Positions 1-9,065 of a DNA stretch of 64,000 nucleotides are shown here, piece by piece. Position numbers and translations under genes: made by a program. The notes beneath the pieces are model-generated. The model was not told the DNA's origin. It made no database searches and was given only the letters and a program-made list of their open reading frames with translations. This stretch comes from UBA1433 sp964581565 (GTDB lineage: Bacteria; Bacillota; Clostridia; Eubacteriales; UBA1433). The first letter of the stretch is position 1. Each line of letters starts with the position of its first letter. The stretch spans positions 62,001 through 126,000 of the forward strand of contig CAZOOZ010000005.1 in NCBI GenBank assembly GCA_964581565.1, read 5' to 3'.

Positions 1-1060
1 TCTGCTGACGCAAATCTTCGTTGGTAATAGCTGGAGTTGATGAATCAGTAGTATCTTCTTGCGTTGGTTGAGAAGTATCGATGTCATTACTTGGTGTATT
101 TTCAATAGAGTCATTTATAGAATTATCTTGCGCATTAGTAACTATATTTAAAGAAAAAGTTCGCGCAACGGCAAACTGAAAATAGTTTGCGCCTGTAAGA
201 AAATACTGGGAAATGAGTAGTACAGCAAAAAGTACAGTTATAGCTAAAATGTGGCAGAGTATTTTTCTTCTTAAATGTTTGGTTAAGATAAGCGTAAAGA
301 TAATTGTAAGAATAAAAGAGAAGCAAGCAGCGGCATATAACGAACGTGTAAAAGATAAAAGCAATGCATTTAAGCACAGTGAGGAACATATAATATATGC
401 CCAGTTTAGTTTCGTATCCGTTAATTGAAGATAAAGCATGATAATAATCCCAATTGCCATATATGGTCCGCTTCGGGAAAAAATTCGGGTCATGTTGTTT
501 GTAATGCTATCTATAAAACCAAATTGAAGATATAACATAGGCTCATAAAAAAAGGCTAAAGCATTAGGCCTAAATGCCAGTAAAAGATTTAAGGCAAGGA
601 TAAGGAGAGACTGTAATGTTGCTGCGCATATAATACATTTCATAAGAAAAACCATTCGTGTATGACTATTGACAACTGCTAATGCAACAGGAATAAGAAA
701 TAACCAGCTAAATCCTTTAAGATCTCTCAATAAAGCCACTGTGTCCGCCTGATTACGTATGCCAATGTATGCACATATACATAAGTATATAATGAATAGG
801 AGCAAACTGATAATCATAGCATTATTTATCCACTCACGTAAGTTAGAAAGTATGGTAGGAAGTGCGCAAAACAGCGCTATAAATCCTAATATCATTCTTA
901 AACTCAGTGGGCCAATCATAAAATAATGGCCGCCTCCGCTTATGGCACAATCCATAACAAGTAAAGAAAAGGCAAAAAAAGCGAATATATTAAGAGCTTT
1001 AGAATACTTTTTTTCATATAAGGAACTTAATAATTCATCATGTATAGCTTTATTGATCAT
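1..1060 (-). CDS. O-antigen polymerase/ligase-like membrane protein (partial, C-terminus off the window)
   Basis: Reading back from an ATG at 1060 gives an open frame of about 353 codons that runs off the left edge. It is rich in membrane segments: roughly ten hydrophobic stretches, with a short Arg-containing turn (SFTRSLYAA) of the sort seen in O-antigen ligase and Wzy-like polymerases. Before the edge comes a Ser/Thr/Asp-rich stretch that is probably an extracytoplasmic loop. It starts 3 bp after the stop of the upstream glycosyltransferase, so it is the last visible gene of the rhamnose/glycan operon. By family knowledge such proteins polymerise or ligate lipid-linked repeat units outside the membrane. 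Polymerase and ligase cannot be told apart here. A flippase or another polytopic glycan protein is the alternative. Confidence 0.72.
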   Translation of the reverse strand, partial: MINKAIHDELLSSLYEKKYSKALNIFAFFAFSLLVMDCAISGGGHYFMIGPLSLRMILGFIALFCALPTILSNLREWINNAMIISLLLFIIYLCICAYIGIRNQADTVALLRDLKGFSWLFLIPVALAVVNSHTRMVFLMKCIICAATLQSLLILALNLLLAFRPNALAFFYEPMLYLQFGFIDSITNNMTRIFSRSGPYMAIGIIIMLYLQLTDTKLNWAYIICSSLCLNALLLSFTRSLYAAACFSFILTIIFTLILTKHLRRKILCHILAITVLFAVLLISQYFLTGANYFQFAVARTFSLNIVTNAQDNSINDSIENTPSNDIDTSQPTQEDTTDSSTPAITNEDLRQQ

Positions 1061-1062
1061 TG

Positions 1063-2010
1063 TTATCCCCAAAGTATTTGTGCGATTTTACGCATAATAC
1101 CATACTTAAAAACTTTGCATTTAAACATATATACTATTCGAAAGATTTTATTATTATTGTACAAATTTGCGTAATTTTTAAGAAGTTTTTTATATTCTGC
1201 TGGGATCTTATCAGCATATGAAACCAAGAACTGATTAGCTTGTTGTGTTGTAGTTATAATAGAAGACCTGATGTTATTATTTTCAAATATTTTTGAATTA
1301 ATATAATCTATATTTCGTATATTTTTTGCCCCTACACTATTGCTATTATGCTGTCTATATTTGACTGTAGAGATATTGATAAAGTCAATATGACCAAATA
1401 TAGATGCAGTGAGCGCTAGCCACCAGTCATGCATCAAAATATATCTTTGATCCTGATAATTCAAAGCTAATTTATTCAGCGTGCTGTTGATCATAACAGT
1501 ACATCCTGTAACTATATTTTGTATAAGCAATTGATTTAGTTTGGTTCGTTTGCTATCGAGATTTGAATATTTCATGAAAGAAGATGCGAGGCGATTTAAA
1601 TTGGCATCTACAACTTCCAAATCGGTATGTATCAAAATCGGACAGTCTTCTCCAAATTGATTTTCAAGATAAATCATCTTTTCAAGAGAAATTAAGATTT
1701 TATTCTTTTCCCATATATCGTCTTGATCACAAAACATCAAATATTTTGTTTCGGCATGTTTCATTAAATATAAAAAATTATCTCGGGCACTTCCAAAATG
1801 AATAGATTTTTGGAGTGTAATGATTTTTTCAGGATATTTTTCCCGATATAAATCAAGGATTTCGCGTGTGCCGTCTATTGACATATCATCAGAGATAATT
1901 ATTTTCCAAGTAGGATATGTCTGAGATAATATTGAGTCTAATTGTTGGGAAATATATTTTTTACCATTGTAAGTAGCCATTAAAATTGTAATTTGATGAT
2001 TCATATCCAT
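1063..2010 (-). CDS. Family 2 glycosyltransferase (rhamnosyltransferase-like)
   Basis: This 315-residue protein has a GT-A fold start (ITILMATYNGKKYISQQLDS), a nucleotide-sugar Asp pair near residue 40 (IISDDMSIDGT) and the FCDQDDIW segment near residue 95 that contains the metal-binding DxD-type motif. That combination is typical of bacterial rhamnosyl- and related GT2 enzymes. It should act on the cytoplasmic face, adding a sugar to a lipid-linked oligosaccharide. It lies downstream of four dTDP-rhamnose genes in the same direction, so dTDP-L-rhamnose is a likely donor (inference). ATGs at 2010 and 2004 are both possible starts; neither has a close strong ribosome site. Confidence 0.85.
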   Translation of the reverse strand: MDMNHQITILMATYNGKKYISQQLDSILSQTYPTWKIIISDDMSIDGTREILDLYREKYPEKIITLQKSIHFGSARDNFLYLMKHAETKYLMFCDQDDIWEKNKILISLEKMIYLENQFGEDCPILIHTDLEVVDANLNRLASSFMKYSNLDSKRTKLNQLLIQNIVTGCTVMINSTLNKLALNYQDQRYILMHDWWLALTASIFGHIDFINISTVKYRQHNSNSVGAKNIRNIDYINSKIFENNNIRSSIITTTQQANQFLVSYADKIPAEYKKLLKNYANLYNNNKIFRIVYMFKCKVFKYGIMRKIAQILWG

Positions 2011-2093
2011 TAAATGAAATTACGCCTTTCTTATTTTAATTGCCATCCAGTAAAAAGTTTTTATAATATTATAATTTTTATTCGCGCAGGGGG

Positions 2094-2846
2094 TCACTTC
2101 CATTTAATCATATATTTAAACATGGAATGTATTTGTATTATAAAATATTTTAGCTCTCTTTTACAAGCCCTGTTCCAATGATGATAGACTTCAAAGCTTG
2201 GATTATAATGTGCTCTTGCGTATTTGCGTATGCTGCGGCCCATATCTGCATCTTCGAAATACAAGAAATAGCGTTCGTCAAAGCCGCCTATTTGTTGTAC
2301 GATACTTGTACGCATAAACATAAAGCAGCCCGAGGTAAACTCGATGTCAAACGGAAACTCATAATTCATATCCCGCATCTCATATTTATGTCTGTACTTT
2401 TGAAGCGGCCTGATTTGAATGCGTCGTGATATAAGATGCATAAGTTTAGGATCTCTTTTTGGCAAGATTTGTATGGTGCCATCCATATTTAATATTTTTG
2501 GGATCAATATCCCTATATCTTCATGAAAGTCCATATAATCGGCAATATCACTGATTACATCGTAATTAACAATGATATCAGGGTTTATACAAACGTGGTA
2601 TTTAGACTTTGATTGCCGGATAGCCAAATTATGTCCGGCTCCGAAACCTATGTTTTTTGTATTTTGAATAAAGACGACATCATAGTTTTTTACAATTTCA
2701 ACTGTTTTATCAATAGAGCCATTGTCTATTACATAAATAATGTAATTTGCTTTTTTTATGTGCTTTTTCAGTGAATCAAGTAAAGAGCTTATATGTTCTT
2801 CATTGTTGTATGTAACGATAGAAATAGAAACAGTATATTCTTGCAT
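2094..2846 (-). CDS. Family 2 glycosyltransferase, WbbL-type rhamnosyltransferase-like
   Basis: The 250-residue protein begins SISIVTYNNEEHISSLL and carries a nucleotide-binding Asp (VIDNGSIDKT) near residue 40. Near residue 200 is GGFDERYFLYFEDADM, the acceptor/catalytic segment with the E-D-x-D pattern of WbbL-like rhamnosyltransferases. A C-terminal HHWNRACKREL is also usual in this group. It lies 11 bp downstream of rfbB, in the same operon, which supports dTDP-rhamnose as donor. The sequence supports the family; the exact linkage and acceptor cannot be read. Confidence 0.85.
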   Translation of the reverse strand: MQEYTVSISIVTYNNEEHISSLLDSLKKHIKKANYIIYVIDNGSIDKTVEIVKNYDVVFIQNTKNIGFGAGHNLAIRQSKSKYHVCINPDIIVNYDVISDIADYMDFHEDIGILIPKILNMDGTIQILPKRDPKLMHLISRRIQIRPLQKYRHKYEMRDMNYEFPFDIEFTSGCFMFMRTSIVQQIGGFDERYFLYFEDADMGRSIRKYARAHYNPSFEVYHHWNRACKRELKYFIIQIHSMFKYMIKWK

Positions 2847-2857
2847 GCTTATCCTCG

Positions 2858-3916
2858 TTATTCTGTTGCTTCTAGTTGACGCAAATAATTTTTATATTCG
2901 CCGTTTTGAATGTTTTGCAGCCACTGCTGATTGCGTAAGTACCAACTGATGGTTTGCTGAATGCCATCTTCAAAGGTATAAGATGGTTTCCAGTTTAATT
3001 CAGTTGTAATTTTGCTGTTATCAATGGCATAACGCTTGTCATGACCAAGCCGATCCGGTACGTAGGCGATCAGATTTTTTGGTTTTGAAAGTTCTTGAAG
3101 TATGTATTTCACGATTTCGATATTTGTTTTCTCGTTGTTACCGCCAATATTGTATACTTCACCATCATGCCCTTGATCAAGTACTGCTTTGATTGCGCTG
3201 CAGTGATCATTAACATGCAACCAATCCCTGATTTGCATTCCATCACCATATACGGGAAGAGGTTTTTCCTGCAATGCGTTGCTGATCATGAAAGGGATTA
3301 ATTTTTCGGGGAATTGATAAGGACCATAATTATTAGAACATCGCGTAATATTAATTGGTAATTTATATGTTTGATAATAAGCTCGTACGATTAAATCCGC
3401 GGAAGCTTTGCATGCAGAATAAGGGCTATTGGGCTGTATGGGAGAAAGTTCTGTAAAAAAACCATCCTGCTCCAGTGAGCCATAAACTTCATCTGTAGAT
3501 ATTTGAAGAAACTTGACACCGCTGCGATAAGTAGGATATCCATGTTTATCGCTGCCCGTCTGCCAAAATGTCTTGGCGGCATCAAGTAGGCATTGTGTTC
3601 CCATAATATTTGTTTTTAAAAAGATATTTGGATCGTCAATACTTTTGTCTACATGGCTTTCGGCTGCGAAATTAATAATATAATCAAAATCATATTGTTC
3701 AAAAAGTTTACTTACCAGTATTTTATCTGATATATCCCCGTATACAAAGGTATAATACGTGTTATCTTCGATTTCTTTAAGATTTTCCAGATTGCCGGCA
3801 TAAGTAAGTATATCAAGATTCACGATCATATATTCTTGATGGTGAGCTAGTATATATTTTATAAAGTTAGAACCTATAAATCCGGCGCCGCCGGTGACAA
3901 GCATTTTTTTCATCAT
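2858..3916 (-). CDS. rfbB: dTDP-glucose 4,6-dehydratase
   Basis: Second enzyme of dTDP-L-rhamnose synthesis: it converts dTDP-glucose to dTDP-4-keto-6-deoxyglucose with bound NAD. The 352-residue protein is an extended short-chain dehydrogenase with the Rossmann motif GGAGFIGSNF near the start, the STDEVYG catalytic region near residue 140, the YSACKASADL Tyr-x3-Lys pair near residue 168, and the NNYGPYQFPEKLIP signature typical of RmlB. Length matches the family (~350). It follows rfbC by 5 bp. Start codons 3916 and 3913 are in tandem behind an AGGAA site. Confidence 0.96.
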   Translation of the reverse strand: MMKKMLVTGGAGFIGSNFIKYILAHHQEYMIVNLDILTYAGNLENLKEIEDNTYYTFVYGDISDKILVSKLFEQYDFDYIINFAAESHVDKSIDDPNIFLKTNIMGTQCLLDAAKTFWQTGSDKHGYPTYRSGVKFLQISTDEVYGSLEQDGFFTELSPIQPNSPYSACKASADLIVRAYYQTYKLPINITRCSNNYGPYQFPEKLIPFMISNALQEKPLPVYGDGMQIRDWLHVNDHCSAIKAVLDQGHDGEVYNIGGNNEKTNIEIVKYILQELSKPKNLIAYVPDRLGHDKRYAIDNSKITTELNWKPSYTFEDGIQQTISWYLRNQQWLQNIQNGEYKNYLRQLEATE

Positions 3917-3921
3917 GATTC

Positions 3922-4482
3922 CTATTTAAAAGTTATTTTTAGTTCTTTAAGTGAAGGCAGAGCCTTATCTTTATCAGAAAGAATTATTTTTTGAATATCT
4001 GCTGTGGGCCACTGAATCCCTATATCAGGATCATCATAGCGTATACCCCAGTCATATTGCGGATAATAGATGTTTGTACATTTATATGTAAATACGGCGA
4101 TATCCGAAAGCACAAGAAAACCATGCGCGAACCCTTCGGGGATATATAGCATTCTTTTATTTTGTCCGGAGAGAATTACACCTTCCCATTTACCGTATGT
4201 GGAGGAACCTGCTCTCAAATCCACGCCGACATCAAAAACACTGCCTTGTAATACACGCACAAGTTTACCCTGAGGATAGCTTGTCTGAAAATGAAGTCCC
4301 CGAAGTACCCCTTTTTTTGATTTTGATTCATTATCTTGTACGAAAGTCATGTGTAATCCTATTTTGTTAAATTCCTCGGCGTTATATGTTTCCATGAAAT
4401 AACCGCGTTCGTCCTTAAAGATTTGCGGGTCTAGAATAACCATATCGGAAATTGATGTGGGGATGAGATTTATTTTTGCCAT
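3922..4482 (-). CDS. rfbC: dTDP-4-dehydrorhamnose 3,5-epimerase
   Basis: Third enzyme of dTDP-L-rhamnose synthesis, epimerising C3 and C5 of the 4-keto sugar. The 186-residue cupin has the RmlC core: a VLRGLHFQ segment with the catalytic His near residue 63, KLVRVLQGSVFDVGVDLR, and YIPEGFAHGFLVLSD with the second conserved His. Length is normal for the family. It lies 8 bp after rfbA and 5 bp before rfbB in the same operon. Confidence 0.96.
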   Translation of the reverse strand: MAKINLIPTSISDMVILDPQIFKDERGYFMETYNAEEFNKIGLHMTFVQDNESKSKKGVLRGLHFQTSYPQGKLVRVLQGSVFDVGVDLRAGSSTYGKWEGVILSGQNKRMLYIPEGFAHGFLVLSDIAVFTYKCTNIYYPQYDWGIRYDDPDIGIQWPTADIQKIILSDKDKALPSLKELKITFK

Positions 4483-4490
4483 GGCGATAT

Positions 4491-5357
4491 TTATCCTTTC
4501 GCAATTGTATCTATATATCTGCCGTAATCTGTTTTCATTAGTGGTTTTGCCAAATCTGCTAATTGTTTTACATTAATGTAACCCATCCTATATGCAATTT
4601 CTTCAATACAGGCAATATATAATCCTTGTCTTTTTTGTATCGCAGCGACAAAATTGGCGGCGGCCAGCAAATCATCATGTGTACCTGTATCAAGCCATGC
4701 AATACCTCTTCCCAGCAATTCGACACTGAGCATATTCATTTCGAGATATGCACGATTTACATCAGTTATCTCAAGTTCACCTCTTGTTGAAGGTGTTATT
4801 GTCTTGGCAATATCAACTACTTGTCTATCGTAAAAATAAATTCCAGGTACAGCATAATGCGATTTCGGAATAGTAGGTTTTTCCTCGATACAGATGACTT
4901 TACCGTCTTTGCTGAATTCCACAACGCCATATGCTTTCGGATTATTGACATAGTATCCAAATATCGTTGCGCCGTGCTTGAGTTCTGCAGCATTCTGCAT
5001 GTATTCAGCAAATTTGTTTCCGTGAAAAATATTATCGCCGAGCACCAAGGCACAGGGCTCATTATTAATAAATTCCTCGCCGATAAGAAAAGCTTCGGCA
5101 AGGCCATTGGGAGCCGTTTGAACGGCATATGAAAAACACATGCCCAGTTCACGACCTGAATTAAACAACTTTTTATATAAGGACAAATCATCGGGAGTGG
5201 AGATAATCAAAACATCTCGAATACCGGCTAACATTAAAGCCGAAAGCGGATAATAAATCATGGGTTTATCAAATATGGGGAGAAGTTGTTTTGTGACAGA
5301 TTTTGTAATCGGATAGAGACGTGTACCAAAACCGCCTGCTAATATGATACCTTTCAT
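4491..5357 (-). CDS. rfbA: Glucose-1-phosphate thymidylyltransferase
   Basis: First committed step of dTDP-rhamnose synthesis: dTTP plus glucose-1-phosphate to dTDP-glucose. The 288-residue protein opens with the nucleotidyltransferase signature GIILAGGFGTRLYP and has SKQLLPI-like KQLLPIFDKPMIYYPLS, the metal-binding LGDNIFHG near residue 108, CIEEKPTIPKS, and WLDTGTHDDLL. These are RmlA features and the length is standard. It follows rfbD by 6 bp. Confidence 0.96.
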   Translation of the reverse strand: MKGIILAGGFGTRLYPITKSVTKQLLPIFDKPMIYYPLSALMLAGIRDVLIISTPDDLSLYKKLFNSGRELGMCFSYAVQTAPNGLAEAFLIGEEFINNEPCALVLGDNIFHGNKFAEYMQNAAELKHGATIFGYYVNNPKAYGVVEFSKDGKVICIEEKPTIPKSHYAVPGIYFYDRQVVDIAKTITPSTRGELEITDVNRAYLEMNMLSVELLGRGIAWLDTGTHDDLLAAANFVAAIQKRQGLYIACIEEIAYRMGYINVKQLADLAKPLMKTDYGRYIDTIAKG

Positions 5358-5363
5358 GTAATG

Positions 5364-6230
5364 CTAAGTCCTTATCTTTAAATTATATAAATATTCTTCT
5401 AAAGAATCTTGCCAGCATCGAAAATGATTCTTGTCAATTCGTTTAAGATTGGCATTTTCAAGTACGCTCCATTTTGGTCTTTTAGCAGGACAAATAAATT
5501 CTTCGCTGGTAATAGGGATGACTTTGATATTTATTTTTTTTAGTTTAAATATTTTTTTTGCAAAATCATACCATGTGCAAATTCCTTCGCATGTGGCGTG
5601 ATACGTATCGTATTGTTTTGTATCGATTAATGAAATAATGGTATTGGCAAGATCTGCTGTTGAAGTTGGGGAACCGAATTGATCTGCCACAACACGTATT
5701 TCGTCTCGTTCTGCGGCAAGGCGAAGCATGGTGTTAACAAAATTATTACCGTTGCCATAAAGCCAGGCGGTACGCAGTATATAGCTTTTGTCATGATGCA
5801 TGCGTATCAATTCTTCACCGATTAATTTTGTTTTGCCATAGACAGTCTGCGGATCGCATTCATCTGTTTCGACATACGCGCGAGGCCGCCCTTTTTGGAT
5901 AACGGCCTCTCCCGAAAATACATAATCTGTTGAAATGTGAAACAGATCAACATCATATTTATGGCAAGCCTTGGCAATGTTTTCGGCGCCTTTTGCATTG
6001 ACTGCATAGGCATTTACATAATTTGATTCGGCTTTGTCGACATTGGTGTATGCGGCACAATTTACAACGAAATCATATTTTTTCAGAGCAAAGATTTCTT
6101 CGATATCTTGCCTATTCGTAATATCTAATTGCGCGTGAGCATATGCATCAAAAGAAATATGATTTTTTGATAGTTTTTTTTGTATTTCTAAACCCAGTTG
6201 CCCCTTGGAGCCTATCACTAGTGCTTGCAT
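5364..6230 (-). CDS. rfbD: dTDP-4-dehydrorhamnose reductase
   Basis: Last step of dTDP-L-rhamnose synthesis, an NAD(P)H-dependent reduction. The 288-residue short-chain dehydrogenase has the short N-terminal GSKGQLG loop characteristic of RmlD, VNCAAYTNVDKAE, STDYVFSG, and YGKTKLIGE with the catalytic Tyr-x3-Lys. It is the first gene of the minus-strand operon, behind a consensus-like promoter and a GAGGAAAT ribosome site. The gene order rfbD-A-C-B then glycosyltransferases is consistent with dedicated supply of rhamnose to the glycan made here. Confidence 0.95.
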   Translation of the reverse strand: MQALVIGSKGQLGLEIQKKLSKNHISFDAYAHAQLDITNRQDIEEIFALKKYDFVVNCAAYTNVDKAESNYVNAYAVNAKGAENIAKACHKYDVDLFHISTDYVFSGEAVIQKGRPRAYVETDECDPQTVYGKTKLIGEELIRMHHDKSYILRTAWLYGNGNNFVNTMLRLAAERDEIRVVADQFGSPTSTADLANTIISLIDTKQYDTYHATCEGICTWYDFAKKIFKLKKINIKVIPITSEEFICPAKRPKWSVLENANLKRIDKNHFRCWQDSLEEYLYNLKIRT

Positions 6231-6260
6231 GATTTCCTCAAAAAATTACTGATTATATTT

Positions 6261-6290
6261 ATTATAAGTTAAATCAATACGATACGTCAA
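6261..6290 (-). promoter_or_regulatory. Promoter of the rhamnose/glycan operon
   Basis: On the minus strand TTGACG (6290-6285) and TATAAT (6266-6261) are separated by 18 bp and lie about 31 bp upstream of the rfbD start. This is a close match to the housekeeping sigma consensus. The spacing and position fit a single promoter for the rfbDACB-glycosyltransferase run. Confidence 0.7.
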
Positions 6291-6448
6291 CCTGCCAAAC
6301 AAATTAAATAATACATATGTATGACATTAACTGAAAGAAATATTTAATATTTTAATCACGAAAAGTTCACATTTATAATTTACTATTGTTGCAATTAGTG
6401 GTATAAATAAAAAGATATTAAATATAGAAATAATGGAAAACAAAATAT

Positions 6449-7915
6449 ATGAAAACAAAAAAGAGAAATATTTACATAACGACTGTGATACAAGTAATGG
6501 CATCTGCGTTTGCTCTTGCCGTAGTCTATTCGATGAATATACTGCCAAGCAATATGACTTTAATTGCTTTAGGAAGTTTGTTCTTTCTTTTAATAATCAA
6601 AATTGTTTTTGATATACACGGAAAAAAGAGAAAAAGGCCTCATAAATTTATTAATGTTCTAAGCGCATTGATAAGTCTGACGATCTTTGCGGCTGCTTTC
6701 TACGGCATGTATACTTTTAACACTTTAATGCAGTCAACAGGTAAAGATGTAAAAACAGAAAATATATCCGTGATCGTGCTTGCCGACAGTGATTATTCTC
6801 GTTTAAAAGATCTTAAAGGAGCGATGTTCGGCACAAGGGATATCATCAACTTAGACTCAACAAATTATGCGATCGATGAAATCAATGATGAATTGGAAGA
6901 AGAAATAGCCACAACGGCATATATAGATTTTCAAAGTCAGGTGGAAGCATTGTATGAAGAAGATGTGCAGGCCATCATACTCAATGAAGCCTATAGAAGC
7001 CTTATCGAAGAATATTATACAGATTTTTCGGAAAAAACGAAGGTGATCTACACTGTTAAAAGAGAAATCCCTCTCGATGAGACTGTCACAGCCGGTGCAA
7101 GTGTAGAAGAGCCCTTTATCGTCTATATCAGCGGAATAGACACATACGGTGAAATATCTACGAGCTCCCGTTCGGATGTGAATATCCTTGCGGTAGTGAA
7201 TCCGGCTACAAAAGAGATTCTGCTGGTCAATATTCCAAGAGATTACTATGTTGAAATAGACGGAGGCGGCGGTGCAAAAGATAAGCTCACGCATGCCGGA
7301 CTATATGGCGTGGATTGTTCGATAAAAACAATAGAAAATTTACTCGATGTGGATATCAGTTATTATGCTAAAGTGAATTTCACGTCAGTTGTTGATATTA
7401 TCGATATATTAGGTGGCATCGATGTATATTCTCAGTATGCGTTTACTGATATCGAAGGAAATTATGTAGAAAAAGGAACACAGCATATGAGCGGTGAAGA
7501 GGCACTTGCTTTTGCACGTGAGCGGTATAAGCTGCCGGGCGGAGACAGAGACAGGGGTAAAAATCAGCAGGAAGTGATTAAAGCGATGATAAAGAAAATG
7601 ATCTCACCTTCTGTCATTACAAATATGACGAGTATTGTAAAAACAGCATCAACGGGGGTTGAGACGAATTTAACTTCGGATGAAATCGCCAGCTTGATCC
7701 AAATGCAGCTCACTGATATGGCCTCCTGGGATATCACAACAACAAGCGTTGACGGCACGGGGGATTACAGATCCACGTATTCATTCGGTTCGCAGAAACT
7801 TTATGTTATGATTCCGGATGAAAGCACGGTTGAAGATACCAAAGAAGCGATCAACAATATTCTTTCCTCTGGGCAGGAGCAGTCAGATACGCAAGGTGAG
7901 GATGGAGAAAATTAA
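6449..7915 (+). CDS. LytR-CpsA-Psr (LCP) family wall-polymer ligase
   Basis: LCP enzymes transfer lipid-linked polymers (teichoic acids, capsules) onto peptidoglycan outside the membrane. The 488-residue protein has three hydrophobic segments in its first ~95 residues. A middle region (about 105-215) resembles the substrate-binding-protein-like insert found in many clostridial LCP proteins. The catalytic LCP domain follows from about residue 225: SRSDVNILAVVNPATKEILLVNIPRDYYVEI with the conserved Arg/Asp pyrophosphate ligands, and EEALAFARERYKLPGGDRDRGKNQQEVI near the end. The C-terminus is Gln/Asp/Glu-rich. It diverges from the rhamnose operon, so it may attach that glycan (inference). The ribosome site is weak. 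Confidence 0.9.
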   Translation: MKTKKRNIYITTVIQVMASAFALAVVYSMNILPSNMTLIALGSLFFLLIIKIVFDIHGKKRKRPHKFINVLSALISLTIFAAAFYGMYTFNTLMQSTGKDVKTENISVIVLADSDYSRLKDLKGAMFGTRDIINLDSTNYAIDEINDELEEEIATTAYIDFQSQVEALYEEDVQAIILNEAYRSLIEEYYTDFSEKTKVIYTVKREIPLDETVTAGASVEEPFIVYISGIDTYGEISTSSRSDVNILAVVNPATKEILLVNIPRDYYVEIDGGGGAKDKLTHAGLYGVDCSIKTIENLLDVDISYYAKVNFTSVVDIIDILGGIDVYSQYAFTDIEGNYVEKGTQHMSGEEALAFARERYKLPGGDRDRGKNQQEVIKAMIKKMISPSVITNMTSIVKTASTGVETNLTSDEIASLIQMQLTDMASWDITTTSVDGTGDYRSTYSFGSQKLYVMIPDESTVEDTKEAINNILSSGQEQSDTQGEDGEN

Positions 7916-7950
7916 AAATAGATAATATGATATTTAAAATGAACTGTGAT

Positions 7951-7985
7951 AAAACCGATTCATATGAATCGGTTTTATTTTTTTA
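7951..7985 (+). terminator. Intrinsic terminator after the LCP gene
   Basis: A perfectly self-complementary 26-bp stretch (7951-7976, arms AAAACCGATTCAT and its complement) is followed by a T-rich run to 7985. It lies 36 bp after the LCP stop and just before the next promoter. Confidence 0.88.
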
Positions 7986-7994
7986 AAAAATATA

Positions 7995-8044
7995 TTGACA
8001 CCGAATATTATTAATAATATAATGATATTACTAAAATGATATTA
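7995..8044 (+). promoter_or_regulatory. Consensus promoter with palindromic spacer and downstream direct repeats
   Basis: TTGACA (7995-8000) and TATAAT (8018-8023) are exact consensus boxes 17 bp apart. A perfect 16-bp palindrome, ATATTATTAATAATAT, fills 8005-8020 between the boxes. The 10-mer AATGATATTA occurs at 8021-8030 and again at 8035-8044. The next gene encodes a likely DNA-binding NrtR-like protein, so these are candidate operator sites for autoregulation. The region is AT-rich, so the palindrome alone is moderate evidence. Confidence 0.7.
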
Positions 8045-8070
8045 TCAAAAAAATAATAAGAGGATATTCA

Positions 8071-8976
8071 ATGAAAGAACATTTAATAAATAAAAAAGGA
8101 ATGACGGAAGAACAATTTCTGGCCAGTTATGATGCGAGCAAATTTGAAAGGCCATCATTTACAGTTGATATGCTGATCTTCACGGTAACTGATGAGGAGA
8201 ATATAAACTATAGAAGGCTTTCGCAAAAAAAATTGAAACTTTTGATGATAAAAAGAGGTGATCATCCGTTTATCGGCAAGTGGGCGCTTCCCGGTGGTTT
8301 TGTAAAGATAGACGAGAATTTGGATGAAGCGGCATTAAGGGAGTTAAAAGAGGAGACGAATATTGATGAAATTTACATGGAACAGCTTTATACGTGGGGC
8401 GATGTATCAAGAGACCCGCGTACAAGAGTTGTAAGCACTTCGTATATGTCATTGGTTGACCATTCGGCACTTGATATCAAAGCAAGCGACGATGCCGATG
8501 ATGCGAAGTGGTTTGAAGTATCATGTAAATTATATCAAGAGCAAAAAACAATTACAGACAAGGGGCATATTTTTCAGCAGGCATTCAAACTGAGATTGTC
8601 GGATGATGAAGAAATATTATCAGCAATGATTAAAATAGTAAAAACCGTTGAAGGAAAAGTAACAAAAATAGAAAGAGAGGTCATTGAGTCGGACAAAATA
8701 GCTTTTGACCATGCAAAAATTATTGAATATGCAATCGACAGGATGCGCAATAAGATAGAATACACAGATATAGTATTTAATTTAATGCCTGAATTATTTA
8801 CATTAACCCAGCTTCAGCAAGTCTATGAAGTCATTTTAGACAAAGAACTTTTAAAAGCCAACTTTAGAAGAAAAATGGCAGATATGGTGCTTGAAACAAA
8901 TAAATATACAAAGGACGCTGGCCATAGGCCGTCTAAATTATTCAAATTTAATTCTAATTGGGAACAAATATTTTAA
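8071..8976 (+). CDS. NrtR-like Nudix-winged-helix regulator (ADP-ribose sensing type)
   Basis: The 301-residue protein joins a Nudix domain (about residues 30-170) to a C-terminal winged-helix region (about 215-300: LTQLQQVYEVILD...NFRRKMADM), the layout of NrtR, an ADP-ribose-binding repressor of NAD metabolism genes. The Nudix box runs from Gly76 to Ile98 and keeps the RE-x-x-EE core (R90, E91, E94, E95). Its last conserved Gly is Asn97, so catalysis may be weak or lost while ligand binding remains. The two genes downstream encode an SPFH protein and an NAD-kinase-like protein, which fits NAD(P) control. It sits behind a perfect promoter; the ribosome site is AGAGG. A plain Nudix hydrolase is the alternative. 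Confidence 0.82.
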   Translation: MKEHLINKKGMTEEQFLASYDASKFERPSFTVDMLIFTVTDEENINYRRLSQKKLKLLMIKRGDHPFIGKWALPGGFVKIDENLDEAALRELKEETNIDEIYMEQLYTWGDVSRDPRTRVVSTSYMSLVDHSALDIKASDDADDAKWFEVSCKLYQEQKTITDKGHIFQQAFKLRLSDDEEILSAMIKIVKTVEGKVTKIEREVIESDKIAFDHAKIIEYAIDRMRNKIEYTDIVFNLMPELFTLTQLQQVYEVILDKELLKANFRRKMADMVLETNKYTKDAGHRPSKLFKFNSNWEQIF

Positions 8977-9065
8977 TAGAAGAAGACAGAAAAATGAAAA
9001 AGCAAAGGTTAAAACTCTAACTACAGTAATAAAAAAATTAAAATATAATTAAAGGAGGGAGAAAT

